Below, piece after piece: positions 1 to 15,588 of a stretch of 64,000 nt of DNA. The first letter of the stretch is position 1. The number at the start of each line of letters is the position of its first letter. A model generated the notes under the pieces. That model had not been told where the DNA came from and made no database searches. It worked only from the letters and a program-made list of their open reading frames with translations. The stretch covers positions 18,929,963-18,993,962 of the forward strand of contig NC_079219.1 in assembly GCF_029633865.1 (NCBI RefSeq), given 5' to 3'. The DNA comes from Lampris incognitus (lineage: Eukaryota; Chordata; Actinopteri; Lampriformes; Lampridae). The position numbers and the translations under genes were made by a program.

Positions 1-95
1 TTAAATTCTAAAATTCATGACAGCTATCAAAAGACTGTTCATGGTAATATATTGGATTTGATGCTTTCCAGTAACCTTCTTGTGGTTTGTTTCAG

Positions 96-4924
<4,829 letters not shown>

Positions 4925-5710
4925 TGGAAGTGGAAGTGAACGTTACAGTAGAATGAACAACGCATCAAAATGCACAAAGCTAGAAGAGTAGGATGAGGTG
5001 TGTGTCTGTGTGTGTTTGTCGTTGTGTGTGTTTATGGGATTGTGTGTGTGCTGTTTGTACACTTTTGAACGTGAAAGGAGGGACTTGATATATTGCACTT
5101 GTGTTATTGTCCCTGTGTATCACTACCTCATGGCTCAAGGCAACACAGATTTATAGATTTGTTTGCTTAAAACTACATAGCAGTGCTAATACAAAGGTTT
5201 CATACAGCATAGGAGTGTTACTGCTGCGTGTTATAGAGGCTAAAGACAAACGAATCAGGTCGATACATGATTCATTACTGCATACCAATAACCTTTTAGT
5301 TCCCATTCTTTTAAGTTGTATTTACCACGTGACAGTATAGTATAACATGATCTAATCTTTACTAAAGCCAACATGCACTCTTTTTCTCTTACATGAAATA
5401 ATCCATTTTTATTCTGCTTCATTCATTAGGACCAATTGGTACACGAGTATTTCGGTTTAGGCTGATTATATTGAGATATCTATCACATTAGGGTGCTCTG
5501 TTCATTTTTGATTTTTTATTGTTGACTTTACTAATGTACTCTTTACTTAGTTCCTGCCTAAATTTTGGTTTCGCACACGCTAAGAGCGATACCCAAGACT
5601 TAAAATGTAGCCATTAGTGTTTTGGTTGATGCCAAAAGGTTTCACCAAAACCAAATTACTTAGTATTTTTGGAAGACATGATGAAATAAAAATATACTAT
5701 TTCTATGATC
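4925..5710 (+). other. Probable 3' UTR and polyadenylation signal of the vwde-like gene
   Basis: The sequence after the TGA is AT-rich and noncoding, with a GT-rich stretch near 4997-5055. A canonical AATAAA lies at 5685-5690, just before a transposon-like repeat starts at 5740. The end point is inferred from this signal. Confidence 0.5.
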
Positions 5711-5739
5711 TTCCATTTGCGCATGTTTTTTTTCATACG

Positions 5740-6464
5740 TTAAAGCTGCATTAGGTAACATTGAACATTCCAGTGTAAATCCTTCCGCCTCGCTCTCTGC
5801 TGCCTCGTATCACTCCGCTAAGCCCCTCCCACCAAATGACCTCCGCATCGCTCTTCAGCCCTTTACACTCCTGTACAACCAGGACATGTCAAAGCGAGAC
5901 TCGTTAAACTTGTATCATAGTGTATGATCTATCATCTCATCTCATCATCAGTTGCTTCTCCGAGGTCGGGTTGCGGTGGCAGCAAGCTAAGTAGGGCACT
6001 CCAGACGTCCCTCTCCCCAGCAATGCCCCCCCCCAGCTCCTCCTGGGGGATCCCAAGGCATTCCCAGGCCAGATTGGTGTAGTCCCTCCAGCAAGTTCTG
6101 CGATAAAAAAAATTTTCAGCGGATCTCATACTTACACTAATATTGCTCATGTGAAGCAGCCATTTCGAGTTGGTCTTGTTGATTTTTTGGGTTAGCGTTA
6201 TGACCACAAGCGACCGGTGGGGCAGGGTGGACACGAATTGATTGCATACGCATGCATCTGCATTTGTAGAACAACCAATAAGAACACCCTCTCTCTGAAA
6301 TGGTCTGTGATTGGCTACGGGGCTAGATTTTCTAAAACCTGAATACAGAGCCAAGAGGTGGTGCAGAAGTTATTTTCTCTCAGACCACTTTAATTACAAT
6401 ATGCTGAAAGGTTATGAATTTTTTGCCGAATGACACCATAAAAAACCACCTATCCCAGCTTTAA
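5740..6464. mobile_element. Nonautonomous DNA transposon bounded by TTAA, interrupted by a LINE fragment
   Basis: TTAA at 5740-5743 is followed by AGCTGCATTAGGTAAC. The right end reads as the inverted counterpart (CCACCTATCCCAGCT) followed by TTAA at 6461-6464. The TTAA duplication suggests piggyBac-like mobilisation, but the termini alone do not prove it. A 5'-truncated LINE lies inside at 5932-6103. The whole unit falls between the convergent vwde-like and five-EGF genes. No coding capacity is seen. Confidence 0.55.
5932..6103 (-). mobile_element. 5'-truncated RTE-like (Rex3-type) LINE, 3' end only
   Basis: The - strand encodes the C-terminus of the same LINE protein seen complete at 44.2-46.1 kb (shared LAWECLGIPQEEL and LLSLLPPQPD-like ending). 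It finishes in a short TCATC/TCTCA-type tail at 5932-5952. Only about 170 bp remain, inside the TTAA-bounded repeat. Confidence 0.7.
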
Positions 6465-6719
6465 ATTTTAATGATGATGCGCACAGTTCACAGATTTAGG
6501 TTTATTTTAATGTCACAATATGCAGCATAAAACATAACGTGTTTCTATAGTCAAGTGATAATGTTAAAATCAGGTTCAATGGTTTAAAAAAAATAAACAA
6601 AACAAAAACCATATAGTTAAAAACTACCAATGCACCAGCTAAAGAATATAGCAATAGTCCACATGAAAGTAAAAGATACTAATTGGTCCTATTTAACTTC
6701 TGACCCTGTCGGGGTCAGA

Positions 6720-9700
6720 CTAGTGGGTCTTTTTCTTTTCTTCACAGCGGGGGCCGGAGTAGGGGGCCCGACACCGACAAGTCTCTGGAGAAATACACTT
6801 CCCTCCATTCAGGCAAGGCCGACTGCATACAGCTAGAGGAGAAAGGTCAAAGATAAGGGAAATATTCTTAGATCGTGTAAATTATTGATTGTCAGACTGA
6901 GGTCTTGGTTCTTTGGGTTTCCAGTAGTTTCCCAGCAAAAGTAGGGATTAGTTTGTTTTGACTATAACTTTATTCACTAGAAACGATCCTAAATAGTGAA
7001 TGTATAAACTACTACAGCTATCATAATCAAAACAACTCATCACTATTATATCCTCAATGTAAAATTTTCAGTCAAACAATTCAATGCTAAATTATAATTG
7101 ATAGCTAATTTCGTCCAGTATATGGTCCCCTGGGGTAAAATTCTATCACATGTTGGCCTATATGTGTTTAATGGTGGTGGTGGTGGCGGTGGTGGGGTCT
7201 GTGCAATGAAATCATTTGATACCCATGATTTAATAAATGAAGGAGGGTTAAGAAAAGGAAATCACTGTTCAGAGCTTTTGAAACCTATCACTACAAACCC
7301 AGCAACAAGCCAAGGAGGTGAGAGTCCATAAACCATGTCTGGTTTCCTCACATCTGGAAAAAGACGAGGCTGCAAGCTTTACAGGGGGGAGCAAGTTTCC
7401 TTTATGTGGCAGGTGGCAGGTTTACCACTCAGCAAATGAGCCCATACAACCCACCTCACCCTCTCCTCTTGACGGACTGATTTTTTTACCAGTTATTCTT
7501 TCGGGTAAGCTGCAGACAGACAACTAAGGATGACCCTCGTCATACTCATCAATACCAGAAATGAACGAGTTGTGGCGGAATGAAGCTACTGTGATTTTTG
7601 TGTGTATAGTAGGAGAGATACAGACGCATCCGTTACATTTTCAGAGTTGTGGTATGATATTGTGCTCCCATGCTGAGAATGTCTGGGTATACAATTGTGT
7701 ATGTAAGCGATTGTGAGACAGCTTTTACATGTAGTCAGTGTGATTTCTAAACCAAGATGATATATGATACTTTTTAATAAATGGGAGCACCATAAATGAT
7801 AAATTGCATCAGTTTATTGTGACAGTGTCTCCTCAGTGAGAGTTGTTTTGAGCTTACCAGTGTGGCAGGCTCCCCCGAGCCATCCCTCCGGACAGCTGCA
7901 GATTCCTGGAGCCACACAGCTGCCACCGTTCCTGCACCCTTGTGGACAGATTGCTGGGGAACACACAATGGTAGCACATGCTCAGCATGCTGGGAAACCA
8001 TAAATCATCACTCACAGGACATCCACACATGTAAATCCCATTCATGATTGTTGGAGAAACTTCAGCAGAGCTATGTCAAGTAACACATAATGACAGCAAC
8101 TTGGAAAAGCAGTGGCCTTAAGCTCCACAGGTTTAAAAAAAAATGAAAAAAATAACATAGGCCATAGCTGACTGACAGCTCCAGCTGAGAGACCAGCTCC
8201 ATTTGGTGATTTTCTGTGGTGCTAATGGGGTAGTGAGAAGGGGTCATGAACAAACCCTCTTGGCATTTGGAGCCAGCCCAGCTTGATGGGCAGATGCACT
8301 TGGCCACACCATTGACAGCAATGCATTCCCCTCCATTCCAGCATCCACTTTCACACGTCACTGCCCAAAAAAAGATAACCAGCACAATTGATTGATATCC
8401 TGATAGAATGGTTGCTTGACTGATTGATTGACACCTTATTTTTCTCAAGAGGGGAGATTTACATCCTCAACTGTACAGTGTTTGCGTATATTCATGCAGC
8501 ATTTCTTGCTTTAAGAGCATGCTTGCTTTTATTCCTGCTGCAGTTTTGCTCAAATTTTGTTCTTTTAGGTTCCACAAGTTACAAGGGCTTTATTTTTTAT
8601 TTTTCCTTTTTGGAACATACTGATTTGTTTCTGCAGTTTAACACACATTAAGAATTGTCTGCATGTCTGATAGGTGCATGACTGATTTCACAACAGGAAG
8701 CTTCTGCAAAGGATCTCTCTTTGTGTGGCTCACTGACACAAAACTTTTGAGGGTTAAAACAATGGTAGCTATGCAAAATATCTACCTATCTCTCTATGCT
8801 TTCTGTGGGTCAGAAAAGCACAAACGGATTATTAAGACTACAGAAAGTGCTCTTCAGATATAATGCATGAAGAGAACTTCAAGCATAATGACATCCCCAA
8901 TTGTGAGGCCATCAAATTCATTCATCTTATAAGATATCCACACGAGCTCAAAAACAAATTGATTACCTTTGTGGCAATATTTCCCTCCAAATCCGGGAGG
9001 ACATCTGCATTTCCCGGGCCGAAGGCACTGTCCTCCATTCTTACATTTGGGGTAACAGCTGGCTGCGTTTCACACAAACACATTCAGAGCTTTCAGAAAT
9101 CTGATACTGAGTTCCCAAAGTGGCTTTAATGTTGCACTCAAGGCTCCTGTATGTTTCATCTGAAGTCTTCCAAAATGAAAATAATAATGGCCACGTTATC
9201 ATTTATAGACTATTTGCTAAAAGAAGTAACTTAATACTAATTGACAAAAGGATAAGAACTTTCTCAAATTTATACACACATGGACACACACACACGCACA
9301 CAAACAAACACAAACAGTTAACGGGTTGCTATTACTGCAATATACAGTTGTGCAATAACTGAACGTGAACATACTGCCGCATCTTTTTCTCAGTGTAACA
9401 TCTGCCATATTTTCATGGTTTTTATTTTCACACCAATACTCTTGATCAACCCTGCGTTTCTGTATATACAGGTCTTTATTCTAGTCTATTTTATAGGCAC
9501 AATGTACTTCGGTTTAGTCTAGTTCTTTATGTTGTATATTCCCTATAGTTTTTTTCTTGCTATTGTGTGTATTTTTGATACTGTGTGCCTTTTGCTTATG
9601 CGAGCTGTACTGATGCTTTAATTTCCCTCAGAATCAGTAAAGTCTCTATCTGTCTGTGCAGTGTTTTGAACATCTATTTAATCAAACTTCTCTCCAGCCA

Positions 9701-10273
9701 TGAAATCATCATCATACCCGTATAAGACTGAAACAACTTATCTCCAGCCATGAAATCATCATCATCATCATATTTTTGGGGTGAGTGATGTCTGCAAGCG
9801 CTGCAGTTGTGCAGCTGTGAACCGGAGTCAAATTCCTCGTGTGCATAGGCACACTGGCCATATAAAGCTGATTATGATTATGATCATCATCACACCCGTG
9901 CACAACTCAAACAAAACTTCTCTCCAGCCAAGAAATCATCATCAATCACCATCATCATCACCATCCTCATCTATGACCCCAACAAACTCAGCGTGTAGTC
10001 TGTAACGGGAACAAAATGTATTACGTCATCACCATACTGGCAGGTCTCTCCCTCGTAGCCGCGCGAGCAGAAGCATGTGTTGTTTCGGATGCACAAGCCC
10101 GCGTGTTTGCACGGGGGCGCGCACGTCGCTCTTGTGTCGAAAACGAACGGGAGCGCGACTCCCCTCGGCGCGTCGGAGCGCGAAGCGGCGACACACACGC
10201 ACGCGAGCGCAGCCAAGCAGGCCAGCAGCGCGAGCTCCGTGGGATGGAGGTGCACGGGCGGCATGTTTTCCAC
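6720..10273 (-). CDS. Small secreted protein: signal peptide plus five EGF-like domains
   Basis: Five exons join in frame: 10273-10033, 9062-8967, 8360-8256, 7953-7858, 6832-6720 (241+96+105+96+113 nt, 216 residues plus TAG). Exon 1 starts at an ATG in a CpG-rich block and encodes a signal peptide (hydrophobic core ALLACLAALACVCVAA) and the first EGF domain. Each later exon carries one six-cysteine EGF domain in phase 1; exon 3 has three extra residues between its fourth and third-last cysteines. The protein ends in a basic tail, EEKKKTH. An AATAAA on this strand lies at 6506-6501. No WIF, VWD, Delta or transmembrane segment is seen, so it should be secreted. The gene is tail-to-tail with the vwde-like gene and shares its exon design, suggesting common origin. 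I do not recognise a named orthologue. Confidence 0.78.
6833..7857 (-). other. Last intron of the five-EGF gene, no other gene seen
   Basis: About 1 kb of ordinary intronic sequence with a short GGT run near 7170-7195. The short ORFs here lack EGF or other domain signatures. Confidence 0.5.
7855..8970 (-). other. Introns of the five-EGF gene with three internal EGF exons
   Basis: Donors: G|GTAATC after 8967, G|GTTTGT after 8256, G|GTAAGC after 7858. Each acceptor AG lies immediately before the exon start. All introns are phase 1, so any EGF exon could be skipped without a frameshift. Apart from the exons I see no other structure. Confidence 0.6.
9440..9660 (+). repeat. LINE/SINE 3' tail, first intron of the five-EGF gene
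   Basis: A stretch typical of teleost LINE 3' ends runs up to AATCAGTAAAGTCTCTATCT (about 9632-9651). No ORF is associated. Confidence 0.4.
9686..9975. repeat. Imperfect tandem repeats with ATC/CAT microsatellite and an embedded LINE tail
   Basis: The unit CTCCAGCCATGAAATCATCA occurs near 9695 and 9742, and again with one change near 9921. Between them, about 9815-9885, is a LINE 3' tail (GTCAAATTCCTCGTGTGCAT and CCATATAAAGCTGATTATGA) that reappears on the opposite strand at about 30425-30495. Confidence 0.55.
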
Positions 10274-10345
10274 GTCGGCCGGCGCGTGAGAAGCTGGAAG
10301 CGGGGAGGAAGAGAGAAGATGGTGGAATACGCGGTCCGCTGCTAA
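10034..10345 (-). promoter_or_regulatory. CpG-rich 5' end and probable promoter of the five-EGF gene
   Basis: CpG density rises sharply here relative to the AT-rich flanks, covering the first coding exon and the sequence just upstream of its ATG at 10273. Long ORFs in several frames are the expected by-product of GC-rich DNA. No convincing TATA box was found; a CpG-island promoter is inferred. Confidence 0.5.
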
Positions 10346-11860
10346 AGTTCCCCCCGGGCAACAAAAAAAATAAATCTTTATTTTGCTTCGTCTTTTTCTT
10401 TTCTGAGTTTATCCCTCTTGTTGGAGAGAGAGACTACATCCGAAGTCGGTGAGAGGAGCTTCTGTGAGGAGGGGGAGTATGGAGGAGCGGGGTAGTGTGC
10501 TGCGGGGGTTGGCCTTGGAGAGTGAGGGTGGGTGGAGACAGGGTGGGGTCATATTTAGTTTAATTTATTGTTTATTTGACAGGAACAAGGCACAATTTTA
10601 CAACTGCGCCTGAGTTAGTCGGCAGCTAGTTTGCATCTGCAGTCCCTGGGCAGGCAAACAAACAATTAATACAGAAGTGAAAACAACGCATATTTGAAAC
10701 TAGACAGGTGCGTTTCCCGGGGACTTTGAGGGGGGTTGCTAAATAATCATCAGTGTTGGCAAATTTGTGGTTGCCACATTGAACCTGTCGGTCACAGTTA
10801 GACGGCTTTTAAACTTTCTGAAATCTTGTTTTTATTCGTCCAGGTTTAGCCTGTTAAATAGTGTTTTATTCGCCTGCAGCAAAGTGAAAAGTTAGCAAGA
10901 CGTCATGTCAGTACGCTTTTCACATTACACACACACACACACACACACTCACACAAACGCATTGGAAACGTTCAAAATTCAACGAAAAAGATTGATGGGG
11001 GAGTTGTAGATTGTTAAAACAGACAGCAAGCCGAGGACCGTTTCCTGCCTATGAATGATTTTTGCAGACAAAATCGAAATACTTGAGCGTTGGGTGGGTT
11101 GCCGATGGAAACCCACAACCAATGATTATAGAATTATGCATTTACAGAAATTTGACATAGACATTATTTGATAAGGACAACTGTTGGGACATTTCTCATA
11201 CCTGTTAAGAGCAATTTTACTCATTCAGAGTCGACTAAAACACAGCTGGTTCAAAGTGGACCAACGTCAACCTGGGCTTTCTTTTTTTCCCCAAGATTTG
11301 CTTTATGTTGGAAGTTCATGTAGACCACGTGTGGAAAACTCATTTCCTTACACATAGAACTCTATCTGATAATAAACAGGACGAATGAAGGTCCTCTATA
11401 ATATCAACCTTCTTGATTTCTTCTTCAACCCTATGAATCAACCTTCTTGGATGTTCTTACCTAGATTATTGAGCATGCATAAAGATGTCCTCTATAATAA
11501 ACTTTAATAAAACAATTCAGTTTAGGATGTTGCTGTTATTTCCATCTTACAGACTCCCTCCACTGAAGACTGAGCCCCTACAGGCAAGTTATTAATGCCG
11601 TTTCTTTACTTTTGCTTAAATATATTGTGATGTTTTCCCTCTTTTTCTAAAAGAAGCAGTCATATTATATAAATTGTAATGTGACAGAAACTTCCACCCT
11701 TTGGACTATTGTGTCCTTGAGAAAGACAAGAGGGTGAGCTACTGACCTAAAAAAATGAAATCTAATTGATCATTTCAAAACTCACACATGCTATCTTCTT
11801 ATCCAATACCTCTTAACATTGGAGAAATTTACTAAAGGAATTCGCCTAAACAGCAGTGAC
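10346..11860. other. Intergenic stretch with repeat fragments
   Basis: No gene is seen. About 10550-10665 resembles the 3' region of an L2-type teleost LINE (TTTATTTGACAGGAACAAGG; TCTGCAGTCCCTGGGCAGGC). A short CA repeat lies near 10927-10950. About 11440-11490 carries the inverted relative of the motif flanking the 2273-2795 repeat. Confidence 0.4.
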
Positions 11861-11867
11861 TGGTCTT

Positions 11868-11939
11868 TCCAAAGGAGTTGAATCAAGTGCAACTGGACTT
11901 GGTACCAAGTCCAGTTGCACTTGATTCAACTCCTTTGGA
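11868..11939. repeat. Perfect 72-bp palindrome with no spacer
   Basis: The two 36-base arms, 11868-11903 and 11904-11939, are exact reverse complements centred on GGTACC. The arm contains GTTGAATCAAGTGCAACTGG, which resembles the terminal motif of the repeat at 2273-2795. It could form a hairpin or cruciform and is probably a head-to-head junction of a repeat family. No gene overlaps it. Confidence 0.85.
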
Positions 11940-12480
11940 TAACCATGACCTGGATGAATGAGAACATTCACAGACAGTGACTGGTCTATTTTGTGGAGCG
12001 TTGCTTCAGTTCTGTATAACTCATCTTGGAAGACAAACTACACAGTGAAACCACTTCCTTGCTCTCCTGAAGTCTATTTATTTTCCAGACATTTTGGACC
12101 GAGATTGGGAAGAAAAGCAGTCTGGACACTCCAAACTACTTCACAGTTCCATTTCCTGACATGGGGATTTCTCCAGTGTCTATCTGAGAGAGATTGGTGG
12201 CCAAAGGCTGAACTTCAAGAGCATGTAACAGTATTATCTTTCTACTGTATGAATATGGTAAGTTTATTTGAACTCTTAAGTCATTGTGATGTGATGAAAC
12301 AGAACAGTAGAATACAGTGATAACAAGATGTGACAAAACAGATAAGAGCACAATCTCTCGTACATGCAAGCTAAAAAAAAGAAGAGCTAAAACAGCTTAC
12401 CCCTAAACAAAGGAAAATTTAAATTAGATAAGAAACAACTGAAGTCAAATTTCTACTCATATATCACAGTTACAGTCTCA
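11940..12480. other. Intergenic, degenerate repeat-like sequence
   Basis: The GACTGGTC motif flanks the palindrome on both sides (about 11867 and 11980), so this stretch probably belongs to the same decayed repeat. No supported coding sequence. Confidence 0.3.
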
Positions 12481-12790
12481 GAGGGTTTCACATTCGCACA
12501 AAGGACGGCCTCCTCTATCCTTTCACATTTGATTCAGATGAGTAAAAACACGGGGAAAGTCTTTCCAAGAGGAAAATGGGAGAAACCTCAGGAAGGGCAT
12601 CAATGAGGAACCCCTCCTCCAGGATAGATAGGCATGTAAAGGTGTCAAGTGGGCAAGGGAGGCAATGTGGTAACACATTTAGACGTAAAACACTGTGAAT
12701 AAGTCTTATTTGAACAGAATAACAAGATCTAAATAATGAAACGGGTAGTATAATAAATTTAGGAATCAGGAACACTTTGTCGTTTCACTT
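12480..12790. repeat. Teleost interspersed repeat fragment
   Basis: The phrase GGGAGAAACCTCAGGAAGGG near 12577-12596 is typical of a dispersed teleost repeat. A segment at about 50530-50650 is probably another part of the same family. Assignment is by recall; no terminal repeats were seen. Confidence 0.35.
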
Positions 12791-12963
12791 CATGCATTTG
12801 AGTACATGAAATGAAACAAAATGCCTACAAAATGCCGTTTCCCCCTGACCACAGCAGTACAACGCAAAGACAAAAACACATCCAAAAACTACAAGAACAC
12901 ACATACCCAAACTAACACATATATCAAAACTTAAAAAAAAACAAAATAAAAAAAATCACTGTC

Positions 12964-13121
12964 TGTCGCGTATTGATTACGTCATTACGTCGCGCTTTGA
13001 TGCGGAACGCGGAGGAAGAATAAATATCGAGTAAAGTGAAATAATGAGAAACGTGGGTCTCGGTGTGCGTATGGTTTAATTCAGTTCTACTTGGTATAAT
13101 ATGCAAGTTAGAAGTGTAACA
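12964..13121 (+). repeat. 5' LTR of the Gypsy element
   Basis: It starts TGTCGCGTATTG and differs from the 3' LTR (17773-17930) at roughly a dozen positions. Confidence 0.88.
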
Positions 13122-15588
13122 GTGGCGACGAGGATACTAAATTCGAATAGTTAAATCTGGAAAGTGAGTTTAGTTCGTCCGCGAGATGGAGAACACCAAC
13201 GTGCCAAAGTTTGATTGCTACAACGAGCCTGCTACGCTAGGTCCTCGTTGGAGTAGATGGCTAACGGCTTTCGAGTTGTTCGCAGATGGTAAAGGTCTGA
13301 TAATGACAGACAATGTCAGCGCAAGTACAAAGATTAGGAGAAGAGTATTACTTTTACATCACGCAGGGACAGGTGTGCAGGACGGGAGGTCCTGAAGATT
13401 ATGCCAAAGCAGTGGATGCACTGAATAACTATTTCGTGCCTCAGGTGAATACCGCGTTCGCGCGCCAGACTTTCTACCGATTGTCACAGAACAATGGCGA
13501 GACTGTACAACAGTTTTCTAACACGTTTGCGCCAGACAGCTAAAGACTGTGGTTTTGGGGCGGATATGTCTTAACCAGCTCAGGGATGCGGTGCTGAGTA
13601 AATGCATGTTAGAATATGTGCGGAGAAAGCTGCTTGAGGAGGGTTCGGTGCTGACTTTAGCGAGAGCGCTAGAGATTGCTGCGCAGTGTGAAAGAGTAGA
13701 ACAACAGATGGCAGCAATGAGAGTGAGTAACACGGACGCAAAGGAAACTGAGACTGTGAACCAGGTATCCAAAGGGAAATGGGCCAAGAAGAGCCGAAAA
13801 CGTGAAGGGGAAGGAAAAGGGAAAGAGAAAGTGTGCTATCGTTGTGGGCACGGAGACCACTTTGCAAAAGATGAAACATGTCCACGCGGGCAAACCTGCA
13901 GGAAGTGCGGTGGTAAAGACCACTATGCGAAAATGTGCAAATCTAAAGGTGGCAAACAGTCAGTGAAATATGTAGACTCAGAAAAGGAAGAGCAACAGGA
14001 TAAAGGTTATGCATTTGTAGTACGTGACAGTAGCAATATTGATAGATTAACATTTAATGTGGGTGGTGTAGACCTAGTAATGTTAATTGACTCAGGGGCT
14101 ACGACCAATATAGTAGATGAAAACACATGGGAAGGACTAAAGAGAGAACAAATTAAGTGTCAGTCCTCCACTTCAGACAAAAATCTGTATACATACTCGT
14201 CAAAGGAACCACTTCCTGTGAAGGGAGTGTTCACATGTGAGGTGAAGATAGGGAAAAGGGAAACCCAAGCAGAGTTCACAGTAGTAGCGGGTCAGGGAAT
14301 ACCACTACTAGGGAGAGAGACAGCTATGGAGCTAGGTGTGCTAAAAGTGGGTGTAGATGTAGCAGCGGTGACTGATATCAGGGCAGAGGTAAAGAGGAAG
14401 TACCCAAAGCTCTTCACAGGGGTTGGTAAGCTCAATACCAAACAGATCAGTCTGCATATCGACAACGACGTGGAACCCGTAGCACAACCACTGAGACGAG
14501 TACCGTTCCATCTGAGGGAGGCAGTCGACAAGAAGATAGAGGAGCTGCTAAGCATGGACATTATCGAAAAGGTTGAGGGCCCAACACTGTGGGTAAACCC
14601 AGTCGTAGTAGTTCCCAAAGCAAAAGATACTGACATCAGACTATGCCTAGATATGAGAATGGCAAACAGGGCGCTGACTACAAAAGAGGTTGAGAAAGCC
14701 TCTGCAGAGGATGAAGAACTGAATGAGGTGAGGAAAGCGATACAGAGTGGCCGGTTTGAGAAGTGTTCAGCCTATGCACCTATTGCAAAGGAACTATGCA
14801 CTATAGGACAGTTAGTGTTAAGAGGAACGAGAATTGTTCCGCCGCAGAGCCTACAGAACAGAGCTCTAGCGTTAGCTCATGAAGGACATTTAGGTATTGT
14901 AGGGACAAAACAGCAGCTCAGGGGAAAGGTGTGGTGGCCAGGGATGTACGGGGAAACAGAGAAATATGTTAAGTCATGTCACGGGTGCCAACTAGTGGCG
15001 CGGCCCGACGTACCAGAGCCATTGTGGCCCACAGCTCTCCCTGATGGACCATGGCAGGATATTGCCACAGATTTGTTAGGTCCGTTACCAACAGGACATT
15101 CTATCTTAGTAGTTGTAGACTACTACAGCAGATATTATGAGTACGAGATCATGCGATCCACCACGACAGACAAAGTGATAGATCGTCTAGAGAACATATT
15201 CAGCCGCCACGGTCTATCTGTCTCTATCAGGTCCGACTGTGGACCACAGTTCTTGTCATCACAGTTCCAGGAGTTCTGTCAAGACAACGGCATACAGCAC
15301 GTGAAAACAACGCCTAAATGGGCACAAGCAAATGGAGAAGTGGAGAGGCAAAACGCGTCGATCATGAATCGGATACGCATCGCACAGGCGGAGGGACTGG
15401 ACTAGGAGAAGGAACTCCGGAGGTACGTCACCATCTACAGATCCATAGACCACTCCACCACGGGCAAGAGCCCAGCCAAACTCTTGTTCAACAGAAAGCT
15501 GAGAGGAAAGCTGCCGGACATCAGTACACCTAGGAGTGACCTGGAGGCACGGGACACTGATGCAGAGCGAAAGGGGAAGTCCAAAATA

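Noticed and set aside
10016-10452. Long + strand ORFs over the CpG block
   Set aside because: They are antisense shadows of the five-EGF gene's first exon in GC-rich DNA.
13518-14636. Antisense ORFs of 84-114 codons on - across Gypsy
   Set aside because: They mirror the gag-pol coding strand and have no recognisable domains.
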